A stretch of 64,000 bases of DNA from Breviolum minutum Mf 1.05b.01 (taxonomy: Eukaryota > Sar > Dinophyceae > Suessiales > Symbiodiniaceae), in NCBI GenBank assembly GCA_000507305.1, contig DF240866.1, positions 1 to 64,000 of the forward strand, written 5' to 3'. The translations under genes were made by a program, and so were the position numbers. The notes under the pieces are model-generated. The model worked only from the letters and a program-made list of their open reading frames with translations. It was not told where the DNA came from and did no database searches. This document shows positions 36,990 through 48,490 of the stretch, in pieces; the first letter of the stretch is position 1, and the number at the start of each line of letters is the position of its first letter.

Positions 36990-39900
36990 GTGTATACGTG
37001 ATTTGATTCTACAGGAAATGTGAAGTATTAGCGTAGATACCCCCACAAAGGTAAAGCATTTTCTTGCGATCCAGATACCGTACTAAATACGTACATATAC
37101 ACACATCAAATCAAGAAATGTAAGATGTGGGTGTTGTATGTTCCTATAGAGAAGTGAAGAATGCTGATATCCTATCTTCAGACAAAAAAAGAAATATATA
37201 TATATATACCTGGAACCTAAATGACCCTTGGTTTGATGGGAAAAAGCCTTCTTTTGGATGGTTGAGGACAAACAGGTTCCAGGTATGTATATATATATAT
37301 ACATACATGTTTTTGCTAATGTTCACATCCAGTATATATAGTTCATAGATTCTTAGCTTCAGCTTCACATTTTTTTTCGGATGCAAGAGGGGCACCTCCC
37401 GGTGCACCCGGCCCATGTTCTCCAGTCTCCTTGGGGCCGGATTCCGAGAATGAAAAAAATCTCCACGTTGGAGATTTCAATGTGACGTCAACAATGGAAA
37501 CAAAGAGATTTTGGCAAAAAAGGCTGTGCTTTAAGCTTTGAAAGTTGAAAACACCACAGTAAAAGCACTTTTTTGGGGGGTCTTGTGGTATACTAGTTGG
37601 TGCTTGAACCAACCCATTTGAAAAATATGCTCGTCTAATTGGATCATCTTTGCAGGGATCCGGGTGAAAATCAAAGATATTTGAGTTGCCACCACCTAGT
37701 ATACGAACTCCTCCACCCCAGAAAATCTCACAGAGATACTAAACAATTGCCCATAAAACAGAAGCTTTCAAATCAAGGAGTCACCTTTTACTTCCAAACT
37801 ACCCATCATTTTGGGGCCCTCCAGCCTTCAGGTTTTCAGGGGTGTAACTGTAACCATCCCATTTTTGTTCGAGCCTTAGAGCCCCCAGCCCCGCGGCTCG
37901 GGGATTTCGGCGGCTCCTTGGAGGAGGGTTTTTTTTAGGCGAGCTGTTTTTTGGGGCTCCTGAAAAAAACCAGTTAATGGGACGCGAAACCCCACCATTT
38001 TTTTCAAAAATCCCAAACACAGCTAAATGTGGTGGTAATTTTACTTGAAACACTGAAACACAGCTAAATATATGGTGGATTTATTTACTTGGGAAATTTC
38101 AAAAATAAAAAAAAGATGTATACATCTACCAAACCGTTGATTGTTTTTAAGGTTTGCCAAATCAAAAACGGTTGTAGCGCAGCCTTCGCTTTTTCACTTG
38201 ATATCGAAAATGGCTACCGGAGCAAGTATGTCATGCAACGGATATGCCACATGTTTCTTGTGGTACTCTTCTTGATTTGTGCTGTACAAAAGCTAAAAAC
38301 ATCCTGCACTCCCCCTTGGGAAATGCAGGCCGCAGCTTCCCAACACACCATTGGGAGATAGCCAAAAGCGGTTTTTTCTACCGTCTTCCCTTTTATGCCA
38401 TAGCTCAAGCCATAGTGTAGAAGTCAAACTCCTCTTGGGGTTGGACAAACTTGGCAGCAGGGATACGTAGTTGGGGCTCGAAGTCCAACCATGACACAAT
38501 CGCGATCCACATGAGCGACGTCACCCAGCGTAGCGATATGAACCCTCGGTCTAACCAGAGCCCTTTCACGCCGTGCACAGTATTGACACCACTCGCTTCG
38601 CCGAATCACCCTTGAGCTCGCCAACGTAGGGCATCTTCGCGATAAATGGTAACGCGTTCCCATCGGCGTCACCCATATCTCATTCGCCGGAAGTTCACCA
38701 GGAGGATCCGGTGGAACATCTCCTTCATGACGTTCAGGTCCATCTCCTCTACGGGGTCCTTGACCTTCTCCTTCTCGACGATCTTCCGGTACTTCATCTT
38801 CTGGTTCCTGGTCTGGTTGTAAATCAGGACCCACATCTTCTCTTCGACCTTGTGCTGGTCCCTGTGCCACTCCTTCTCCTTCTTGAAGTACCTGTACCTC
38901 ATGATCCGACCTCACAGACATCTCATCATCCTCAAATGGACTGTCATGTTGAGGTTCTTCTTCTTCAGGTGCTTCTTGTAAATCTTCTCCTTCTTGATAA
39001 TCCAATCGTCTTCGTAGGCCACGGGATGCGTCTTCAACATATCGTCCTGGTCCACGATACTCTGGCAAATCTACCGCTCTAGGAACATCTGGCGTCCCCT
39101 GTGCTTCTTCTGCTTGATTCGAACCTCGTCCATCACGTTCTCCTTCTTCGCGATGTAGACGTTCTTCTCCTTGATCTAGATCCTCTTCATCATCCGGCCT
39201 TCCAAACACGTTGAACCTTTCTCCAGGCGTTCCTTCTTCTGACCTCGAAGCATAGTTCCTAGTGCTCTGCGACCTCGTATCTCTTCGTTCTTCTTCAGGT
39301 GTATTCTCCTCTGTAAACGACCGACGTCCAGAAGGTGATTCCTCGTCCGATCTTCTCGACGATCTACCACTTCTTGACCTCAACATCGATCTCGACCTCG
39401 AATCTCTTTGCCGTTGACTCGTTGGTGTCGCGGGGTAGTAAGCCTGCACGATCTCCTGGAAGAGAGCGTCTTCAGCTTCATTCCGTCTTCGTTCCGCCTC
39501 TCTCAAGCTCCTCTGCGCCGCCAAGATCCTCATCCTCTGATAGGCAGTCGCTCCCCGTCTTTCTTCCAGTCCACTCTCCACATTCTCGGCCACCGTTCGC
39601 CACGTAGAGAATACCCACTGAAACGTGTTCACCGCGACCACAATAAGAAAGGTGTAGAGGGCGACGATCATCCACATCACCCCATCGTTCTCCCTTCTCG
39701 CATGGTCTTCATCTTCATTTCCTTCCCCATTTGGTGCTTCCACTCTTCTCAGCACCATAGTAGATACCAGGAGTCTCATCATCCACTTGGTACCCTTGAC
39801 TTCAATCCTCAACCAACTTCGATGCTTCAACACCCAGCCCAACCCGATGCCAACCAAAATCATCACCAGGTAGATCTTGATGTCGTCGCTGTAGATCTTC

Positions 39901-42900
39901 TCCTCATTAACGTCTCGGTTCACTTCTCCTGCATCTTCAGAGGCCGCCTTGGTCAACAATGTCGCCATAGCTATCATCCTCAGCGCCTGCTGTAGTCCTT
40001 CTTGTGGTACACTGGTCGTAGTCGGTGTCCTTTCAGCTCCAACTCGAGGTTCTTCCTTCTCATCCGACATTCCACATAGGACCTTAAGTTCTTCAAACCT
40101 CTGTGCCGCCAACGGTTTCGTTCCTATGTCTGCTAGCATCCGCTCACCGGGGCAGTGGTTGATTCTCCAATCCATTCTGGCTATTCTCCATCGCAAATGA
40201 CTCGATCTGAGGCGTAGATGTCTGGTTCGCCACGAACCATTCTCTTCTGCCATCAATTGTATCGCTGCAGTGTTATCGATGTGGAGGGTTTTTGGGTACT
40301 CCTTGACCAACTCTCCAATCAACGCCTCGAACGAGTCCCCACAAGTCATAGCCTCGACCGCCTCCGTCAACTCGGCCTCCGCTGCTGACATAGTCAAATA
40401 CGGCTGTTTTCCAGCTCTCCAAAGCATTGGCGAACCATTCCATTGGATAATGACCGATCCAATGGAATGTTGGCCTGCAGGCGCAAATGAGGCGTCACTG
40501 AATGCCTCAAGGCCCTTCCTTGGCTCTCCAGCCCATCCACATCCAGGATCAGGTAGAAAAAGGAGTCCTTGATGTAGAGTCCTTCTCAAGTAGCTCCAAA
40601 CCTGCCTTGACAACCGTTTGACCGCTCGAGGGGCTCGCAGCACATGTTGGGCTAATCGTGCTGTCACATACATGAGATCCATCCGTGATCTCGTGACAAG
40701 CCACAATAACTCGCCCACAATTCGTTGAGCTTCCTTCACTTCTTCAGGTTTGATTTCCTGCTCCTCTTCAATCTCGATAATTTCTCTGCCGCAAGGTGTA
40801 GGATGGCCCTTCATCGTTTCCCATCCTTCACCAAGGTTGATCACCAACCGCTCCTTGATGAAAGCCGTTTGTGTCGCTTTCAACATCCCATTCACCTTTG
40901 TAATCTCCATTCCCAAGAACTTCGAGGTAGATGCTTCATCGATTCGTTCCGGGGGCGAGGTCTCCCAAACGTCCTGGAGAACACGTAGTACCACTTCGGG
41001 AACTTCTCCTCTTCCACAAATCAGCATATCATCCACATAGACCAGAATCAATCCCACCAGCTGGTACTCGTCATCCTCGATGGCCCATAAGTTCTGTTCC
41101 GACGCGGTCTGCCGGAGCTTCAAACCCGGGATCACCAAGTTGACCAGGGTGCTGTCTCTGTGAAGCGACCAACTCCTTGGTGACTGCCGAAGCCCATACA
41201 TAGCCTTTTCCGCAATCCAGACCTCGTCCTCCTTCGCATATCCAAGTCGTAGTAGAAGTGATGGTGGTTTCAGAGCGTAGATCTGATCCTCCTCACTGCC
41301 ATCCTTTCGACTTGTAACCAACGGAGCGTTAAGGAATGCTACCTTCACATCCACTGTGAGTAGGTTCCAACGGCCTTCTGAAGCAATCTTCAAAAGGAGT
41401 CTCAACGCCGCCGAATCCGCTCCGGAGGCAAACAACTCCTCACCTCGAAACTCAATGAAGTTCCCGCACGCAACAATGCGTACTTTTCGCCTTGGTCCCG
41501 GTTTGAGCGTTATGACCAACTTCGATGGGATCACCGTCACGAACTTCCCAACCTGCTTGAGCTGCTGGACGTAGTTGAGATTCGTAGCGATCAAGGCCTT
41601 CTTCTCTTCGAAAAGCTGTTTCATTTCAGCCTCGACTGCTGGCCGCCATTCCTCAGCATCTCTCAAGAACTCAAAGATCGGAACGATACGAGTTCGTAGA
41701 ACATCTTCGGGTGCAGTCTCATCAGTAGCCGCTGCCTTGATGCTTCGTAGACGCCGATACAGCACCACGCCCACTTCTTCGTCATCTTCTACCATCCTCA
41801 CACTTTCTTCTTCTACAACCTTCTGCAGCGAGTTCTTCCAAGTCTCCTCGTCGTTCGGCTCCTCACCAACGTCTAAGACTTTCACTGCTGTCTTTCCACG
41901 AATTCTCCTCCTTACCTCTATCTCATCCTCTCTGTCCTCAATCTCCGTCTTGATAGCGATCCAGGTCTCCTCACTTTCGGGGGGCTCTTTTGTAGATGCC
42001 ATCACATACGCCGCCACTCGGAAGGCTCCGTTGCTTTCCACCACCAAGTGACCATGTACTTCAGGAACTGGGGCTACATAGTGCACCCTCTCATGGGTAG
42101 GCTCCAACTCCTTTGACTTCCAGTAGCGCTTCCGGACCAGAACCTCCGTCCCAAATGGTGGGGCTGTAACCTTCCTTTGGTTTCTTCTCAGCCTCTCCAT
42201 GGAGTGGATATTCCAGCACGCTAATGGCCAACGTGCAGCCGACCAACTTGCGCTCAACAACAAAACCCTGATCCGAGCTTTGACATACTGCACGGCCCTT
42301 TCAGCCCTGCCATTTTGTTGTGGGGAGTCCCCCGATGTCGTCGTCTTGTAAATGTTCCTGTTCTTACACCAGGCCACCAGTCCCTTGGCAACGAACTCAC
42401 GAGCCTTGTCTGTGTGGATCTGCTGGATCTGGAAACCGTCCGCTCGAAGTTGAAGGTACATTTGGATCACCGCATCAAGCACCTTCTCTGCTGTTCGATC
42501 TTCTATGGGGATAGCCAAACGATAGACCTCCACTTCAAAGTCTTCGTGATCTTCTCCCCCGTTTCCTTCTTCCTCATAACCCTCTTGTCCTTTGTCACGG
42601 TGCTCCTCATCATGTACGTCGTGATGTCCAGGCGAAGCTTGTTCAGGTTCAGGTGGTGGTAGTCCTTCTATCAATACCTGTTCCTCCTCCAACGCTTCAT
42701 CTTGATCAATAACCGGGGCGCCTTCTTCTACTTCTGGAGGCTTCTCATCGGTTGTTTTTCCTCTGGGTACTATCCATGTAAAAGCGCCCACCAAAATGTA
42801 TCTTTTCTGAGCTTCGTGATCAGGTTCTCGTCGTAGGGGACCAGCAAGATCCATGGAAAGGATACCCGCCTTTGGGTGTCGTAATCGCCGGTGAGGACGG

Positions 42901-45900
42901 TCCTTCGCAGCGGCTTCCTGGCAGATTCTGCAGTCTTTATGGAAGGGGTAGTGCCCTTGCTTCAGGTGCTGCTCCCAATTGATGGCCTTCAATCGTGGTT
43001 TGATGCCCAGGAGGTTCATCACCGAAATCGCCACTGCCTTCATAAGACCCGGTGCCCACCGCGCTAAGGAGCTCGAGTCTCCTGAGCCATTCATAGGCCT
43101 CGCTCTTCCTTGGCCTCTTAAGCGTCCTTCTGCTACATCCAAATTCGTACCAAGACCGGTCGGTTTCACTGCATCACCACCATAATCGCCCTGGTTGACC
43201 GTGAGAAGCTCCAGCGACTCCAGTTGTTGTAAAGATCTCCACTGGCTCGTCCACCAGAAACTAACCACTTCAGGCTTGTACTCCGGAGGTGCAGGCTGCT
43301 CCAGTAAGAATCCGACCGAAGCTCGTCGCCCGTCATCCTTCTTCAACGCTTTCCTCGATGCATTCGCCACCAGGTAGAGTAAAATCATCTTCCACATCAT
43401 CTCATCGTCGTGCTGCACCTTCTTGATCTCAGCCTCTGATGCATTGACGATTCCAAACTCTCCACCACCCCAGCTCCTCACAGGTGGTGGTCCTCCATCA
43501 TACATCCGAAGCACTGACCTGGTACGACAATTCGGGCCACCAATCAGTGTTGACACCTGGCCATCTAGCGCCAGTCTCATCAAAGATCCATAGCACGAAG
43601 ATCTCCTCATGTCGTGGTTCTCTCCGCGCTTGACGTCGATCTCAAGAACTTGTTTTTCTCTTCCTCCTGCTTCAGTGCAAAGGTGTAGCCAGATGCCTCG
43701 CCTGCATAGAGGTGCAGCACACACCCATCTCGCTTCCATATTTTCCTTGCACGGCGGTTTGCCGGAAGCATCTTGACGTCCTCCTCAGGCGTTACCACTA
43801 ACTTGTCCTTCAAAGCCTCGGGAAGTCCCTCAAACACAGGATGTGAGTTGACAAGACTCCTCAGCCAAGCTCGCTCCTGCAATCGAGTCTCCCATGTCAG
43901 GCCTTTGCTGTGGTACTGAAGAAGGTCTCCTTCCGCTTGTTCCAGCTCTTGGATCAACTTCAGCGCTAGAGCCTTTGGAATCTGCGGACATCCATTCTGC
44001 ACCGTCACGTCGATGTAACCTCTTTTCGGATGCCAAACATGTAATCCTTGGTCATTCCAATGTAGTTGACAACGTAGCTTCGTCACCAGCATTCCCATAG
44101 GAACGATCGGCTCCACATAGTCGGCATCCTTGCCGTCCAACACCATGACGCCTTTTGGTGACATCTTCAGTTCCTCGGTCTTTCCACTTGCCAATGTTAC
44201 TTCCACCTTCTTGTAAGAGTGTGCAGGCTCACCACGGTGAGCTGCTCTCATTGGGTGTGTAGCGCCACTGTCCAACAACCCGGAAACTCCTCCACGGGTT
44301 ATTCTCGTCAACTTCAAAGTCTTCAGAGTCTTCACCTTCAGCTCGTCCAGCTGTTCTTGTAATGCTCGCATTCGCTCATCATGTGTCACTGTCACCGGCT
44401 TCTCCTTCATGCTCAAAGTCTTGAGCATCTTGTTGGCCTCTGACAGAAGCTGCTGCATCGTCTCTCCATCCGATTGTCCACTTCCACCTTCAGACGGAGG
44501 CTTCGACGTATCTTCCTTGCCTTCTTCTAAGTTCTTCGCCGTTTTCTGCTTGTTCTGCGGATCTCTGGTAGGTGAACTCGACTTCCTCGGGCAATCAGGT
44601 GCATAGTGATCCACCGAACCACACGAGTAACATCTTCGCTTGCCGTCCGACTGGTCGTGGGAAAACTTGCAATCTCTTCCTTTTCGGCATCCAGCATCAG
44701 TAAGGTAAAACCGGCACTTCACTTCACCTCCACTTCCTTGAGCTCCTCCAGACGGTCCTTTCTCTGATCCTTTGCCAGCATCTTTTCCTTTACCATCTTT
44801 TCCTTTTCCTTTTCCTCCTTCACCAGCGGCTTCACTAGGGCGGAACTCCTTGAGCTTGCTGACCTCCCCTGCTGGTGCCATATCTTTAGACTTCCTGTCC
44901 TGATGCGCCACCTGCTCAAACTCAGCCAGCATGTGGTTCGCTATCTTCTCCACAGAGGTGTGGGTTGGAATTGAGTCCACCTGGAGGGTGTTGCGAGCCA
45001 GCGAAATCCTGAACGCCAGCTCCTGGTGAGAATTGAGAATTCTCTTGTCATCTTTGACAGTCCTTTCATTAGGACTGTCGGGTCCGGAACCGAAACCTTG
45101 ACGTCCATCGCTCGTCTCCGCCAACGGATCCAACGTCGTAGAGCTTGCACTGCTCCTTGAAGCGTCGTTTCCTCCTTCGGACTCTCGAGCGAGGTGAGTA
45201 TCAATGACTTTTCAGCAAGTCCACCTGGTTGATATACTACCAGCAGCTTTGTGATGATGCCCAGCACGGTAACCCTCCTTGTAGAGACTACCTCTTCCCT
45301 CACACTCTGTGGGATTGCTGCCATCAGCATACCAGCCGCTCGACGCTCCAATCTTGCCCATTTAGCCTGAGCAAGCTCTTCCGTTGCAACCACTTCGTGC
45401 GAAAGCCTCTCTAAAGGGGTCATAGCTTGATGACGATCGTACCATTCATTTGCCTCCTTCCAAAGCAATGACCACCACTCAGCAGCTCCATCCGAGAGGT
45501 CCTCAATGAACGGTTCTATGGTCGCCACCCAGTCTCCAAGGTCTATTGGTCCCGTTTCCTGAGACCATTCCACTAGCTTTGGAAGTTCGATGGAGTTCTT
45601 TACCACTTCCACTGCCGAAGGATCTTTGAAGCCCTCGCGACTCATCATCAGCTTCTGCATTCCCTCCAGCATGGTCATCATGAACTTCATCGTATCTCCC
45701 GTTGGTGGATCTCCTTCTCGAGGTTCACGTTGTAGTCCCTTGGGATCACCTTCTTGACTTCCACGAGGTAGTCCGGTATCCTGTTGACTCTTCGGGTCCA
45801 GATCTAGCTTCCTAGCTGGATCTCCTTCACTCGTTGAATTCCTCTTCTCCATAGGAATGTTCTCCGGCGTCTTGAACTCGTCCTTGACTGGAGTTTGACG

Positions 45901-48441
45901 TTCTCCAGCTGCACCCTTGAGACTCTGTAGCTCCTCCTTCAGCTTCATGTTCTCTTCCATGACCTGACGGATCGCCCCTAAGTCTAACCCTTCTCTGACT
46001 TCCTGTAGTTGACGATCTCTCTCTTGTTGTTGCTGAAGCACAACCTGACGTCGCATCAGCTCCTCATTCGCTTTGCGTTTCTTCTCTTGTAGTTCAGCAA
46101 GTCGACGTTGTAGTTCCTCCTCTTCATCAAGAAACTGTGGTCGATCCACTGGTACTGTATCCATTCGTCCATATATTCCAGGTGCTGCCTCATAAAGCTC
46201 CTGGAATCTGCGTAGTTGTTCGAAGTCAAACAGGGGTGGTGGTTCCGGGGATCCCGCCTTTGGTCCAAAGCTCATCGGCATTCGGGCCACAGGACCTCCT
46301 GGCCATGCTCCGTTTTGACCTCTTTCGCTTGGCACTGGAGTTACTGATTGTCCAGCTCCAGCACCTGCAACATCACCGTTCGGAACCACTCCGGCTGTAG
46401 CCACTAACGTCGTAGTCGCCACTTCACCTTCATGAAGTCCCGGATCGTCTCGTAGCACTCCTCCTTGAAGTCCCACAGAATCACCGCCTAGTTCTTGAGG
46501 ATCGTCGCCTCGAGGAACGATAGCCAATGCCTGCTCTTCTTCAGGGGCTCGAGAACCTTCACCCCCGACTGCCGAAGGTGTTAACGGAATCACTGGCACC
46601 ATCTCCTGACCAATGATTTCCAGGCCAAGACCAGAACCATTTGGAGCATCTTCACGATGTTCCTCCAGCTGTGGAGTCATAGCCCTTCTTCCTCTAAGAA
46701 TCGATAGTGCGTTCATTTTGGGCTCATAACCTAAGGTTTGCCAAATCAAAAACGGTTGTAGCGCAGCCTTCGCTTTTTCACTTGATATCGAAAATGGCTA
46801 CCGGAGCAAGTATGTCATGCAACGGATATGCCACATGTTTCTTGTGGTACTCTTCTTGATTTGTGCTGTACAAAAGCTAAAAACATCCTGCAGTTTTCAT
46901 TCCCACTTTGGCTGCAGGAACTGTATCCTGTTCTTTGATTGCAGGAACTTTTGAAGAGTCTATTCCTTTGACAAAATGTCATTCCGAATGGGCGGATTTC
47001 AAGAAACCATTCGACCAAAATGTTCTTCAGGGCTAAACTGGGTCACTGTTGTAAGGGACTCGGGATTTTCACCTCCCAAAGTTTAACATGGAACCTGAAA
47101 ATGGACCCTTGGAAAAGGAGATTCCTATTGAAAACCATCATTTCCAGGTTCCATGTTAATCTTCAGGGGCGTACCCCGAAAGTACATCCAATGGCTACTA
47201 ATAAGTCTTGACAAAAAAAAACCAAAGGGCGTTTTCACACTGCTTCGGTGGCAGAGGAAGAGAAGAATATCAAAATGTTAAGACTTTTCCCTTCGACTCA
47301 ACTCTAGTTTCCGCAGTAATGAAGTTAAAGTTAAGATGGTGAATCTTTAGACAGATGAACCCCTGAACTGAAATCATACTCAGATGCTCCCAACAACTTA
47401 CCATTGTCGAAGAGCTCTGACCGACACTTGCACTCTTGAGATACTTGGGCCAACCACAACTTTTGATGCTGGAAATCATTATATGTACAAAGACTATTTC
47501 TAGCCAATACTTGTTTGATCCTGTAATCTGACTAAGTGATGAGATACTGTATTGGATATACGAATTACCATATGGGAGATTCTGCAAAATCATCCATTTT
47601 GAGATACAGTATGCTGTTTTTAAGGATCAAATCAAAGCATTAGACTGTTTTGGGAGAGGCAGGATTTCAATTCACATCTAAAAAAAAAACATGCTCCATA
47701 TACATACATCTTGAGGTGCTAGCGCGGCTGCCATCCACACAATGCCCCTTGAAACTGGAAACGTTTCACCCCAAACTTCCTCCACCGGCGGCAACGCCGT
47801 GACAGGTGCGGGCTTGGGAGAAGGTGGGTCGGAGGGCGCCGAAGGCAGCCCACTGGCCTGTCAAGTGAAAGGTTTGAAAGGTGGACGTTCAATCCTCCAA
47901 ACTCATCACTGAAGTACTGTTGATGGACAAAATCATGCACCACCTGGGATGATTAAAACCCTATAAATAATGGGATAGTCATCATCCTTTGGTGGTGCAG
48001 GATTTTGTCCATCAACAGTATGTAAATTTTGAGTTGCCTCCCTTGTAAGCTTCGCCGATTTCTTTTTTGAAAGTTCCAAAAATTCCCAATCACTACCTGT
48101 TGACAGTGCCCCCTAAAAATCTACCAATCATCACTTGCCTGGCCATGTCGCCACTGCCCACCAGCAGCCTGAAATGTTGCAGCTGCATGGAACTTGATTT
48201 TGTAACTTTCTGAAGGCTTAGACCACTTTTTATCCACGCTGCTCATAAATGAGCCATATCTACTTCCAGGGATCCTCCCACTTTGGAAAAGCTACTTTTT
48301 ATCGTACTCCCATTGCATTGGTCGATATTTTCCGAGGACAGAAACTCTTAGGAAGTTGATCGTCGTTGTGGTCGCCCCCTCGACATCTTCCTTGTCCTCC
48401 TCCTCCTCCTCCTCCTCCTCCTCGTCGTCGTCATCATCATC

Positions 48442-48490
<49 letters not shown>

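Larger units (their letters stand above)
38148..46892 (-). mobile_element. Complete Ty1/copia LTR retrotransposon
   Basis: The element is 8745 bp and reads on the minus strand. Two LTRs of 161 bp are identical base for base and flanked by the 5-bp direct repeat GTTTT (38143-38147 and 46893-46897). LTRs begin TG and end TA in sense orientation. The primer-binding site abuts the 5' LTR and the polypurine tract abuts the 3' LTR. Domain order Gag, protease, integrase, RT, RNase H with YVDD is the copia order. It is much richer in GC than its surroundings. It sits in sense orientation in an intron of the SAM gene. Identical LTRs and intact domains point to a very recent insertion; two frame offsets between the ORFs may be programmed or damaging. 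Confidence 0.96.

Noticed and set aside
38711..42662. Several plus-strand open frames of 100-195 codons within the retrotransposon
   Set aside because: Antisense shadows of the Pol frame, Ser/Pro/Leu-rich as expected from the complement of Glu/Arg-rich codons.
43670..43739. ATG at 43739 as the real Pol start
   Set aside because: The first about 23 residues are an out-of-frame reading of sequence that makes sense in the preceding frame (LHLYAGEASGYTF). Pol is more likely reached by frameshift.
46717..46749. Gag start inside the 5' LTR
   Set aside because: The frame is open there but begins with TTG, not ATG. The first ATG lies just after the primer-binding site, at 46716.
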